DNA from: Rehaibacterium terrae
GTDB lineage: Bacteria; Pseudomonadota; Gammaproteobacteria; Xanthomonadales; Xanthomonadaceae
Length of the DNA: 64,000 bases
Assembly: GCF_014202935.1 (NCBI RefSeq)
Contig: NZ_JACHHX010000004.1
Location: 62,001 to 126,000 of the forward strand
Direction: 5' to 3'
In this document: positions 8,841-17,506 of the stretch, piece after piece
Layout: each line of letters opens with the position of its first letter
How positions within the stretch are numbered: position 1 is the stretch's first letter
The notes under the pieces: generated by a model
Told to the model about the DNA's origin: nothing
Databases searched by the model: none
The model's input: the letters and a program-made list of their open reading frames with translations, nothing else
Made by a program: the position numbers and the translations under genes

Positions 8841-9412
8841 TCGGCCAGCGCCCGCAAGTCGTCGGGCAGCGGGTGGTCGGGGTGGACGTCGATGAAGCGG
8901 CGCAGGCTGCGGCGGGCGTCGTCGGCCTGGCCGGCGGCGAGGCGCTCGCGGATGCGCGCGATCCAGTCTGCCGGGGCGAGGCTTTCGTCGCTTTCCGGCG
9001 GCGGCAGTGTGGCATCGGGGACGGAGAGCAGGGCGGCGGCGGGCGCCGGCGGGGCGATGTCGCGCGTCTGCGGTCGCACAGTGTCGGCCGCAGCACGCCC
9101 GCGGACGCTGTCCGGTGCCGGGACAGTCTCGAGTGCGGGGGCGAGCGGCGCCACTTCGTCGAGCGGTGCGTCCGGGCGCTGCCATTGCCAGAACAGGGCG
9201 ACTGCGAGCATGGCGGCGGCCGAGGCGCCGAAGCCCCAGCGCAGCGACAGGCGGCGGCGTGGGTTGTCCCGTTCGACAGCGGCGCGGGCGGCGGCGAGCA
9301 CGGCGGCATCCAGCTGCGACGATGGGCCGCCGCCGGACAGGGCGCGGACGATGCGCGCCAGCGCGCGCTCCTCGGCGTCGTGGGCCTCCTTGCGCGGATC
9401 GTCGGTGTGCAT
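8837..9412 (-). CDS. Probable membrane-bound anti-sigma factor
   Basis: A 191-residue protein with an acidic and basic N-terminal cytoplasmic part (residues 1-55), one membrane helix at about 59-77 (FGASAAAMLAVALFW) and an alanine/proline-rich periplasmic part ending in a helical segment (WIARIRERLAAGQADDARRSL). It starts one base inside the stop of the ECF sigma factor gene (TGATG), the normal arrangement for a cognate anti-sigma protein. It lacks the zinc-binding HxxxCxxC motif. Family assignment rests on topology and position. Confidence 0.75.
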   Translation of the reverse strand: MHTDDPRKEAHDAEERALARIVRALSGGGPSSQLDAAVLAAARAAVERDNPRRRLSLRWGFGASAAAMLAVALFWQWQRPDAPLDEVAPLAPALETVPAPDSVRGRAAADTVRPQTRDIAPPAPAAALLSVPDATLPPPESDESLAPADWIARIRERLAAGQADDARRSLRRFIDVHPDHPLPDDLRALAE

Positions 9413-9963
9413 CAGCTCGCCCTCAGTCTGGCGCGCAGCTTGTCCATCGCGTAGCGCAGCCGCGATTTGACGGTTTCACGGCCGACGCCGGTGATGCGGC
9501 CGATCTCCTCCAGCGACAGTTCCTGCTCCAGTCGCAGCAGCACCGCCTCGCGTTGCTCCGGCGGCAGTTCCTCCAGCGCGCGCTGCAGCCGGCGGCGCTC
9601 CTCGAATTCGGACAAACGCCTGTCGGGGGCATCCGGGTCTGCTTCGCGGGCGATGCGTTCCTCGCCGTCGGGCGGCGGATCCGGGCGGTGGCGCTTGGCG
9701 CGCCAGTGGTCGGCCAGCCGGTGGTGCGCCACCTGGTACAGCCAGGTGGCGAAGCGGGCTTCCGGCCGGTAGCGGATCCGGGCGGCGATCACCCGCTGCC
9801 AGACATCCTGGAACAGCTCTTCGGCCAGGCCGCGGTCGCGCACGCTGCCGTGCAGAAAGCGGAACAGCGGTGCGCGGTGACGGGCGTACAGCGTCTCGAA
9901 GGCGTTCGCCTCGCCACGGCCGAAGGCCTGCATCAGCTCCTCGTCGGTCGGCTCCCGGGTCAT
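9412..9963 (-). CDS. ECF-type RNA polymerase sigma factor
   Basis: About 183 residues. Region 2 spans about 10-80 (AFETLYARHRAPLFRFL, LAEELFQDVWQRVI, FATWLYQVAHHRLADHWR) and region 4 about 118-180 (LEELPPEQREAVLLRLEQELSLEEIGRITGVGRETVKSRLRYAM), with a helix-turn-helix for the -35 element. It directs RNA polymerase to an envelope- or oxidative-stress-type regulon held in check by the downstream anti-sigma protein. A GTG six bases upstream is an alternative start. Typically such factors activate their own promoter, which would lie in 9964-10037. Confidence 0.93.
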   Translation of the reverse strand: MTREPTDEELMQAFGRGEANAFETLYARHRAPLFRFLHGSVRDRGLAEELFQDVWQRVIAARIRYRPEARFATWLYQVAHHRLADHWRAKRHRPDPPPDGEERIAREADPDAPDRRLSEFEERRRLQRALEELPPEQREAVLLRLEQELSLEEIGRITGVGRETVKSRLRYAMDKLRARLRAS

Positions 9964-10037
9964 CGCCACAGCCTAGCCGCTGGCGAGGTCCACGGGAATG
10001 CTAGTCTTTGTCCGGGGCGTTGTTATGCTCCCGGGGC

Positions 10038-13007
10038 ATGAGCCGGCGACGTATCCAGGCCAAGACCAGCAGGTCGCGCGACGCGCAGCGCACCAAGGCG
10101 TCGGCCTGGCGGGCCATCGCCTATGCCGAGGACATGGCCGCGCTGGCCGAGGTGCTGCGCGAATTCGCGGCCGGCGCGCCCGTGGCCCTGTGCTGCGGAC
10201 GTTCGGGTGGGCGCAGCGGTCGTTTCGGCAGCGATGCCGGCCTCCCGGCCGACCTGCGCGATGCCCTGGCCGAGGCCATCGAGGCCCTCGACGACCGTCC
10301 GCGCCGCAGCGGGTCGGGTGCCGGTTTCGCCCAGGCGAGGGCCGTCCCGCATGCGCTGGGCTGGGTGGCGGTGGCGCTGGGATGCGAGGGGCAGTGCTCC
10401 GAGGACCGCCTGCGCCACCTCGCCGATGCCGCGCTGCGTCGGGCGGCCACCCTGCTCGAGCGCGAGCACCTGCACGAGACCGTGCACCGGTTGGAGAAGG
10501 CCGAACTGCTGCAGAGCGCGCTCTACGCCATCGCCGACATGGCCAGCGCGCCGCTCGAGATGAGCGAGATGCTGCGCGGCATCCATCGGATCGTGTCCGA
10601 CCTGATGTATGCCGAGAACTTCTACATCGTCCTCTACGATGCCGCACGCGAATCGATCCGCTTCCTCTATTTTGCCGACTCCAAGGACAACTTCGCCCCC
10701 GATCCGGAGACCGAGTTCGCCATCGCCGACCTGCCGAACAGTCTCACCGTGGCGCTGATCCGCCGCGGCCAGTCGATGATGGGCCCGTCCGGTCGTGTCG
10801 CGGAAGAGCTCGGGCTGGCGTCCAGCCCGCAGACCGGGCCGGAGAGCGAGGACTGGCTGGGCGTGCCCATGCTCGACGACCACGGCGTGCGCGGCGCCGT
10901 CGTGGTGCAGAGCTACGACCACGGCGTGCGCTACAGCGAGGAGGACCGGACGCTGCTGACCTTCGTGGCGCGGCATATCCTGACCGCTCTGTTGCGCAAG
11001 CAGGGACAGCACGAGCTGGAGCAGCGGGTGCGCGACCGCACCCGCGCGCTCGCCGCCGCGAACGACGAGCTGCGCCAGGAGATCGAGGAGCGCCAGCGCG
11101 CCCAGCGCCTGCTGGCCGCGCAGTTCCGCATCGCCGAGCTGTCCATCGGCGCCGACAGCATGGAGTCGTTCTATGCCCAGGTGCATGCCGTGGTCGGCGA
11201 GCTGCTGTACGCGAAGAACTTCTTCATCGCGCTGCTCTCCGAGGACGGCACGGCACTGGAGTTCCCTTACTCGGTGGACGAGCGTGACCCGCCACGGCCA
11301 CGTCGCCTGCTCGGGCGCGGACTCACCGAGTACGTGCTGCGCACCGGCCGTCCGCTACTGGTCGATCAGGCAGCCCACGAAGCGCTGCAGGCGCGGGGCG
11401 AGGTGATCACCTCCGGCGCGCCCTCGGACTGGTGGCTGGGAGTGCCGCTGGTGCAGGACGAGCGCACCATCGGAGTGCTTGCCGTGCAGAGCTACTCGCC
11501 CGGGATCGGCTTCAACCTGCACGATCAGGAGCTGCTGAGCTTCGTCGCCTTCCATATCGCTGCCGGCCTGGAGCGCAAGCAGGCGCAGGATCGCCTCAAA
11601 CTCGCCTATGCCGAGCTGGAGCAGCGCGTCGAGGAACGCACCCATGCCCTGGCCGAGGCCAACCGCGAACTGCGCGCGATGATCGCCGAGCGCGAGCGCG
11701 CGGAGGAGCGGCTGACCCACCAGGCTCTGCACGACAGCCTGACCGGGCTGCCCAACCGCGTCCGTCTGCTCGACCGGCTGCAGGCGGCGATGGCACGCTA
11801 TCACCGCGACCCGCGAAGGTCGTTCGCGGTGCTGTTCCTCGACCTCGACCGCTTCAAGGTGGTCAACGACAGTGTCGGCCACCTGATCGGTGACGAGATG
11901 CTCGTGCAGGCCGGCCGGCGCATCGCCGGCGCGGTGCGCGAGCCGGATACCGTGGCCCGGCTCGGGGGAGACGAGTTCGCCATCCTGCTGGAGGAAATCC
12001 ACGGCGAAGAGGAGGCGTGCGAGGTGGCGGCGCGCGTGATCGACGCACTCGCCGCGCCGATGATCATCGGCGACAAGGAGCTGTACACCTCGGCCAGCAT
12101 CGGCATCGCCATGGCCCATCCGCGCTACAGCCAGGGCGAGGAACTGCTGCGCGACGCCGATGTGGCGATGTATCGGGCCAAGGCTGCCGGCCGGCAGCGC
12201 TACGAGATCTTCGACGAGCAACTGCGCCATGAGGCCTTGCGCGTGCTCGACATCGAAAGCGACCTGCGCCGGGCCCTGGCCACCGGCGATTTCGAGCCGC
12301 ACTTCCAGTCCATCGTGCGGCTCGGCGATGCCCACCGGGTGGGTCTGGAGTCGCTGTTGCGCTGGCGCCATCCCTGCCACGGCATTCTCTGTCCCGAGCA
12401 CTTCCTGGCCGTGGCGCAGGACAGCGGCCTGATCGAGCAGATCGATTGGCTGCTGTTCGAGCGCACCTGCCGGCTCGCGCCATCCCTGCTCGGCCCCGGG
12501 CAGTACGTCAGCATCAATGTCTCGCCACGTCATTTCCGTTCGCCGCGACTGGCCGGGCGACTGCTGGAGCTGATGGCCGTCAATGGCCTGGCGCCGTCAC
12601 AGGTGCGCATCGAGATCACCGAGGGGGCCCTGCTCGACGACTCCTCGGTGGTGCGCGACAGCCTGGTGCAGTTGCGCGAGGCCGGTGTCGTGGTACAGCT
12701 GGATGACTTCGGTACCGGCTATTCGGCACTGTCGTACCTGCACCGCTTCCCGATCGGCTCGCTCAAGATCGACCGCAGCTTCATCGCCGGGCTGGACAGC
12801 AGCTCCGGGCAAGGTGGCACGGCGGTGGTGCGTGCCATCCTGGCACTGGCGCGCTCGCTCGGCATCGAGGCGATCGCCGAGGGCATCGAAACCCCGGCGC
12901 AGCGCGAGACGCTGATCGGGCTGGGTTGCGCCTACGGCCAGGGCTACCTGTTCGACGCGCCATGGGCGGCCGGCGAGATCGGCGCGCCGGACGTTCACCT
13001 GGCCTGA
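10038..13007 (+). CDS. Cytoplasmic GAF-GAF-GGDEF-EAL protein (c-di-GMP turnover)
   Basis: A 989-residue protein without membrane segments. Order: N-terminal region (1-160), GAF 1 (about 165-317), coiled coil, GAF 2 (about 360-515), coiled coil, GGDEF domain (about 560-735) and EAL domain (about 750-985). The GGDEF motif is intact at 643-647, with the inhibitory-site motif REPD five residues before it, so cyclase activity is plausible. The EAL signature is ESL (771-773), but the catalytic set looks complete: INVS, ITEG, DDFGTGYS, KIDRSF, AEGIET and QGYLF. Both synthesis and hydrolysis of c-di-GMP may be possible, controlled by the GAF domains. Start 10038 (ATG) is preferred over an upstream TTG. 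Confidence 0.93.
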   Translation: MSRRRIQAKTSRSRDAQRTKASAWRAIAYAEDMAALAEVLREFAAGAPVALCCGRSGGRSGRFGSDAGLPADLRDALAEAIEALDDRPRRSGSGAGFAQARAVPHALGWVAVALGCEGQCSEDRLRHLADAALRRAATLLEREHLHETVHRLEKAELLQSALYAIADMASAPLEMSEMLRGIHRIVSDLMYAENFYIVLYDAARESIRFLYFADSKDNFAPDPETEFAIADLPNSLTVALIRRGQSMMGPSGRVAEELGLASSPQTGPESEDWLGVPMLDDHGVRGAVVVQSYDHGVRYSEEDRTLLTFVARHILTALLRKQGQHELEQRVRDRTRALAAANDELRQEIEERQRAQRLLAAQFRIAELSIGADSMESFYAQVHAVVGELLYAKNFFIALLSEDGTALEFPYSVDERDPPRPRRLLGRGLTEYVLRTGRPLLVDQAAHEALQARGEVITSGAPSDWWLGVPLVQDERTIGVLAVQSYSPGIGFNLHDQELLSFVAFHIAAGLERKQAQDRLKLAYAELEQRVEERTHALAEANRELRAMIAERERAEERLTHQALHDSLTGLPNRVRLLDRLQAAMARYHRDPRRSFAVLFLDLDRFKVVNDSVGHLIGDEMLVQAGRRIAGAVREPDTVARLGGDEFAILLEEIHGEEEACEVAARVIDALAAPMIIGDKELYTSASIGIAMAHPRYSQGEELLRDADVAMYRAKAAGRQRYEIFDEQLRHEALRVLDIESDLRRALATGDFEPHFQSIVRLGDAHRVGLESLLRWRHPCHGILCPEHFLAVAQDSGLIEQIDWLLFERTCRLAPSLLGPGQYVSINVSPRHFRSPRLAGRLLELMAVNGLAPSQVRIEITEGALLDDSSVVRDSLVQLREAGVVVQLDDFGTGYSALSYLHRFPIGSLKIDRSFIAGLDSSSGQGGTAVVRAILALARSLGIEAIAEGIETPAQRETLIGLGCAYGQGYLFDAPWAAGEIGAPDVHLA

Positions 13008-13010
13008 CTG

Positions 13011-13038
13011 CCGCACCCCGGCCGCAGCCGGGGTGCGG
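13011..13038. terminator. Hairpin between convergent genes
   Basis: A perfect 12-base-pair stem, ccgcaccccggc (13011-13022) and gccggggtgcgg (13027-13038), with a 4-base loop, lies just after the GGDEF-EAL stop and before the stop of the minus-strand receptor gene. It probably ends transcription from both sides, although the U-run is weak. Confidence 0.75.
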
Positions 13039-13053
13039 GCGATGTTGCGACGG

Positions 13054-15705
13054 TTACCAGACGTCGACCGACAGGCGCACGTACCACTCGCCGCCGTTGA
13101 AGCCGAACGGGGAGGACAGCGGATAGCTGAGCCCGAGGAAGTTCAGCACCCCGTTGGTTTCGCGGTCGGGATAGGTGTCGAAGATGTTCTGTCCGCCCAC
13201 GGTGAGGTGGAACCGGTCGCGGATGTGCCAGGTCGCAGCCAGGTCGAACAACCACTTGGAACCGAAGCTGGCCCGTTCGCCGAAGGTGAAGTCCTGCCAG
13301 CCGGAGTAGCGGTTGGCACGCACGAGCAGGTCCACGTTCCACGGCGAGCGGTAGTCGAAGGTCAGCACCGAGCGGTTGCGCGGCAGCTGGTTCTCCAGGT
13401 CGAACACGCGCTCCTCGTCGATCGTGCCCGGATCGAAGCGTCGCACCTTCTGCTTGTTGTAGCTGTGGCGCGCGTCGAAGATGGCCCAGCCGTACTCGCC
13501 GAAGTCGGCGCGGTAGTTGGCCACCAGATCCACGCCCTCCACGGTGGTGTCGAAGGCGTTGGTGAAGAACGACACGAAGCCGAGCAGTTCGGCGCCGGGC
13601 ACGCCGGCGTCGATCAACCGCTGCTGTTCGGGCGAGCCGGGCTCGATGTTGAAGCTGGCCAGTGCGATGCGGTCGTCGACGTCGATGTTGTAGTAGTCGA
13701 GCGTCACGGTGAAATCACGTGACGGTGCGTACACGATGCCGGCCGAGTAGGCGAACGACTCCTCGACTTCCAGCGGCCGCGAGCCCAGCGCGACCGAGGC
13801 CGGATGGCTCACTGGGAAGGTGCCCAGCGGCACCAGTGTGCCGGAGGCGTCGGCGGTGGTGGTCACGTCCAGCGTATTGGCCTGGCCCGGCGTCGGCGCG
13901 CGGAAGCCGGTGTTGACCGTGCCGCGCAGGGCGAATGTCTCGCTGGCCTGGAAGCGCGCCGACACTTTCCAGTCGAAGTGGGTGTCGAAGGCTGCCGATT
14001 CCTCGACGCGGCCGGCCAGGCCTACCGTCAGCCGGTCGGTCGGATCGGTCTCGAGGTCGAGGTAGGTGGCCCAGCTGTTCTGGCTGAAGCGGCCGGCCGA
14101 TTCCGGGCCGTCGCCCTGGAAGCCGTCCGAGCCGACGCCGAACAGCAGCGCGGTGGGGCCGCTCTCGTACGAGGCGGGGTCGCCCTGGCCGATGATGTAA
14201 GTCTCGCTGCGCCATTCGGCGCCGAAGGCGATGTTGAGCGGCGCGGCGAACACGCTGTTCTCCAGCGCGTAGGCGAAGTCCAGGTTGACGCCACGCTCGC
14301 GCTGCGTCAGCGTGCCGGGCCGGAACTCGGTCGGGCTGAGGCGACCGAGGCTGGGGTTGATCGAGTCGCGCAACAGGTAGGCGACCCGGTTCTCGCCCAG
14401 GCGCCCGCTCAGATCCCAGCGCAGGCCGCCGGCGCTTTCGCCGCGGATGCCGAGAACGGTTTCGAAGTCCTCGATCTCGGCGCCGAAGGTGGGCGTGTAG
14501 CCGCCCGGGAAGCGGGTATGGATCGGGTTCAGGGCAACCCAGCCGGACGGGCTGGTCGCGCTCGGGGTGAGGTAGTCGGCCGGGTTGAGGCCGCGGGCGA
14601 TGATGGCGTTGACCAGGGCCTGGTCGACCGGGTCGGGCTGGCCGTCGCCGTCGCTGTCCACCATCAGCGTGCCGCGCGGGCGGATGCCGGGTACGCCGAC
14701 CGGGGTGCGATAGAAGAAGCTGGAGTCGAAGTCCTGGTCGGCGTAGCTGCCGAAAGCGTAGGCGCGAACGCTGTCGCTGACCCCGATCTCGCTGTTGAAG
14801 AACAGCCGGATGCCCTCGGCATTGGGATCGCCCCAGCGCTGGCCGAGGCCGTTGAACGGCACCCGGTCGCGACCGACGATGTTGCCCACGACGGCGGCGT
14901 CGGCGCGCGGATGGCCGCGCGAGGTGAAGTCGTTGTTGAAATACTCGGCGGTGAGGTTGAAGAAGCCGTCGCTGGTCAACGGCGTGCCCCAGCTGAGCGA
15001 TGCGCGGTACTTGTCGCCGTCGCCTTCGTAGGTCGAGCCGTATTGGCCGTCGATCTTCAGGCCGCTGGAGTAGTCGTTGAGGATGATGTTGATGACGCCG
15101 GCGATCGCATCGGAGCCGTACTGCGCCGAGGAGCCGTCACGCAGCACCTCCACGCGTTGGATCGCCGCGGCCGGGATCAGGCCGAAATCGACCGCCTGCG
15201 CGCCCTGGTTGACCGTGCCGAACGGCTCGACCTGCAGGTTGACCAGCGCTGAGCGGTGGCGGCGCTTGCCGTTGATGAGCACCAGTGTCTGGTCGGGCGG
15301 CAGGTTGCGCAGGCTGGCCGGGCGGATGAAGGCGGTGCCGTCGGCGATGGGGAAACGCTGGGTGTTGAACGACGGTGCGATGTTGGCCAGCTGGTCGGTG
15401 AATTCAGGCGAGGACTGCCGTTCCAGCGTCGTCGGGTAGAACACGTCGATCGGCGAGATCGACTCGGTCGGCACGCGACCGCGCACACGGGTGCCCGTGA
15501 CGATGATCTGGTCGAGCTGGGCGACTTCCTCTTCGGCGGCCGTGGCCTCCTGTGCCTGGGCCGGGACGGCCAGCACGGCGCAGAACAGCGCCGTGGCCGA
15601 GTACAGGGCCGAGCGGCGCAGTCTCGCGCCGGCATGCTGACGGATCCCGGCGCCAGGCATGCCCGGCCGTTGCGGCCTGGGCCTCTTGCATTTCTGCGTC
15701 TGCAT
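13054..15705 (-). CDS. TonB-dependent outer membrane receptor
   Basis: An 883-residue receptor. A signal peptide ends near AQAQEATAAEEE (about residue 53); a TonB box-like stretch (DQIIVTGTRV), the plug domain (LANIAPSFNTQRF, RNLPPDQTLVLINGKRRH, VEVLRDGSSAQYGSDAIAGVINI) and a 22-strand barrel follow, ending in the aromatic terminal residue W. Start 15705 has GGGGAG seven bases upstream; the longer frame lacks coding character. An aspartate-rich loop DSDGDGQPDPVD (residues 350-361) resembles a calcium-binding element. The substrate cannot be inferred. The gap 15706-15962 upstream contains an AT-rich island (about 15815-15890) that is the likely promoter zone. Confidence 0.92.
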   Translation of the reverse strand: MQTQKCKRPRPQRPGMPGAGIRQHAGARLRRSALYSATALFCAVLAVPAQAQEATAAEEEVAQLDQIIVTGTRVRGRVPTESISPIDVFYPTTLERQSSPEFTDQLANIAPSFNTQRFPIADGTAFIRPASLRNLPPDQTLVLINGKRRHRSALVNLQVEPFGTVNQGAQAVDFGLIPAAAIQRVEVLRDGSSAQYGSDAIAGVINIILNDYSSGLKIDGQYGSTYEGDGDKYRASLSWGTPLTSDGFFNLTAEYFNNDFTSRGHPRADAAVVGNIVGRDRVPFNGLGQRWGDPNAEGIRLFFNSEIGVSDSVRAYAFGSYADQDFDSSFFYRTPVGVPGIRPRGTLMVDSDGDGQPDPVDQALVNAIIARGLNPADYLTPSATSPSGWVALNPIHTRFPGGYTPTFGAEIEDFETVLGIRGESAGGLRWDLSGRLGENRVAYLLRDSINPSLGRLSPTEFRPGTLTQRERGVNLDFAYALENSVFAAPLNIAFGAEWRSETYIIGQGDPASYESGPTALLFGVGSDGFQGDGPESAGRFSQNSWATYLDLETDPTDRLTVGLAGRVEESAAFDTHFDWKVSARFQASETFALRGTVNTGFRAPTPGQANTLDVTTTADASGTLVPLGTFPVSHPASVALGSRPLEVEESFAYSAGIVYAPSRDFTVTLDYYNIDVDDRIALASFNIEPGSPEQQRLIDAGVPGAELLGFVSFFTNAFDTTVEGVDLVANYRADFGEYGWAIFDARHSYNKQKVRRFDPGTIDEERVFDLENQLPRNRSVLTFDYRSPWNVDLLVRANRYSGWQDFTFGERASFGSKWLFDLAATWHIRDRFHLTVGGQNIFDTYPDRETNGVLNFLGLSYPLSSPFGFNGGEWYVRLSVDVW

Positions 15706-15962
15706 TGTCTTGCTCCCCTGAACGTGTCGAAGGACGGCCGCCTGCCGACGGCCACCGGCGGGAGCCGCCCTCCGGTTGGCCGGAGTGGTCTTTCGGACTC
15801 CCGTCATCAGCGCTTTTACTCTTTTCTTACATCCAGGGAAAGGGTTTTCTCCGGGGATAAAAGCTTTTCTGAAACAGACGGTTGCATTCCGGCGACGCGG
15901 AGCGCATCGCTGTCGGACGGACGGCGGGACAGGGACAAGCAGGGGGCGGAGGGCTGGCCGGG

Positions 15963-17486
15963 TCAGTCGTCCTGCCGGTCGTCGACCGTCAGATGCCGCT
16001 GGCCGTCGGCGAACTGCGCCCGCACGCGCCGCCCAGGCGTCGCCTCGCCGGCGAGCCGCAGCAGCGCCCCGCTGTCGCGGTCGCGCAGGATCACGTAGCC
16101 GCGCGCCAGCGTGGCCAGGGGGCTGGTGGCTTCCAGTGCGCGGGCGAGCCCCGCCAGGCGCAGGGCCTGCTGCTCGAGTCGGCGCGCGAGCAGGAACTGT
16201 TGGCGCTCGCGCAGGCGACGCAGGCGTTCGCGCGAATCCTGCAGACGCCGCCGGGGATGCACTGCCCGCAATCGTGCGGCCGCCGTCGCCAGGCGGCCCT
16301 GGCTGCGCTCGATCAGGCGTCGCGCGATCAGCCGCAGTCGTGCGGCCGCCGCCGCCAGGCGACCCTCGCTGCGCTCGATCAGGTGTCGCGCGACCAGCCG
16401 CAGGCGGTGGTCGAGATCGCCCAGGCGCTGGCGGCTGCGGGCCACGCGCTGCTGCGGGCTGACGGCGCGCAAGCGCAGCCAGGCGCGGTCGGCACGCTGC
16501 GCCAACCCCCGATGCAGGCGGGCGAAGGCGCTGTCCAGCCGTCGCCGTTGGGCGGCGAGGGCGGCCAGCAGTTCGCCGCGATCGGGGGCGAGCAGTTCGG
16601 CGGCGGCCGAGGGCGTGGGGGCGCGCAGGTCGGCGGCGAAGTCGGCCAGGGTCACGTCGATCTCATGGCCGACGGCCGATACCAGGGGTACTGGCGATTC
16701 GACGATCAGGCGCGCCAGCGCCTCGTCGTTGAAGCACCACAGGTCTTCAAGCGAGCCGCCGCCACGGGTCAGCAGCAGGGCATCGTGGCGTCCGCTGGCG
16801 TAGGCGCGGCGCAGCATGGCGGCGATTTCGGCGGCGGCGCTCGTGCCCTGCACCGGTACCGGCAGGATTTCCGCCTCGATCAGCGGGAAACGCCGGCCGA
16901 GCACGCTGAGCACGTCGCGCACCGCGGCACCGTGCGGCGAGGTGAGAATGCCCAACCGGCGCACGAAGCGCGGCAGCGGGCGCTTGCGGGCGGCGTCGAA
17001 GAGGCCCTCGGCGGCGAGTCTGGCCTTCAGCTCCTCGAAGGCGCGGCGCAGGGCGCCTTCGCCGGCCTCTTCCATGTGATCGAGCACCAGCTGGCAGTCG
17101 CCACGCGGCTCGTACAGGGTGAGCCGGCCGCGGGCGAGCACGCGCTGGCCATCGGCGGGGCGGAAGCGCAGCAGCAGCGCCTTGTTGCGGAACAGTGCGC
17201 AGCGCACCTGGGCACGCTCGTCCTTGAGGCTGAAGTACAGGTGGCCGGAGGCCGGGCGCGACAGATTGCTGATCTCGCCTTCGATCCAGACCAGCGGAAA
17301 GGCATCCTCCAGCAGATCGCGCGCCAGCGCGTTGAGCTGGCCCGGGGTCAGTATCTGGCGTTCGTGGGCAAGGTCGGACACGTACGGGCTCCGGGGGCGG
17401 CCGGCCAGCATGCCGCTGCCGACCGTCAGCGGCAAGCCGCGGCGGCCGGTCGCGGGCCCGGAGGGCGGGCGGTCTAGAATATGCAT
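15963..17486 (-). CDS. xseA: Exodeoxyribonuclease VII large subunit
   Basis: A 507-residue protein. The N-terminal OB-fold (residues about 35-130: [26 protein letters not shown]) is followed by the catalytic domain ([77 protein letters not shown]) and a long coiled coil; the end has [10 protein letters not shown]. It degrades single-stranded DNA together with XseB, which is not in the window. GGAGG lies 5 bases before the start. The coiled coil contains a 22-residue tandem duplication. The start is only 20 bases from the divergent gene at 17507. Confidence 0.96.
   Translation of the reverse strand: MHILDRPPSGPATGRRGLPLTVGSGMLAGRPRSPYVSDLAHERQILTPGQLNALARDLLEDAFPLVWIEGEISNLSRPASGHLYFSLKDERAQVRCALFRNKALLLRFRPADGQRVLARGRLTLYEPRGDCQLVLDHMEEAGEGALRRAFEELKARLAAEGLFDAARKRPLPRFVRRLGILTSPHGAAVRDVLSVLGRRFPLIEAEILPVPVQGTSAAAEIAAMLRRAYASGRHDALLLTRGGGSLEDLWCFNDEALARLIVESPVPLVSAVGHEIDVTLADFAADLRAPTPSAAAELLAPDRGELLAALAAQRRRLDSAFARLHRGLAQRADRAWLRLRAVSPQQRVARSRQRLGDLDHRLRLVARHLIERSEGRLAAAAARLRLIARRLIERSQGRLATAAARLRAVHPRRRLQDSRERLRRLRERQQFLLARRLEQQALRLAGLARALEATSPLATLARGYVILRDRDSGALLRLAGEATPGRRVRAQFADGQRHLTVDDRQDD
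16272..16403. repeat. 66-base tandem duplication within xseA
   Basis: Two adjacent copies (16272-16337 and 16338-16403) with few mismatches encode 22-residue repeats with the shared core IERS-GRLA-AAARLR (about residues 362-405). The length is a multiple of three, so the frame is kept and the coiled coil of the exonuclease is extended. Confidence 0.85.
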
Positions 17487-17506
17487 CGGTTCCTCCGGCG
17501 AAACCC

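Noticed and set aside
6811-9963. Genomic island integrated at tRNA-Ser
   Set aside because: No integrase, no direct copy of the tRNA 3' end downstream, and no change in base composition was seen.
10038-13007. EAL domain considered degenerate because the signature reads ESL
   Set aside because: The glutamate and the other catalytic motifs are present, so the alanine-to-serine change alone does not imply loss of activity.
13011-13038. Hairpin considered as a REP element
   Set aside because: It lies exactly between convergent stops and no second copy was noticed in the window, so a terminator is the simpler reading.
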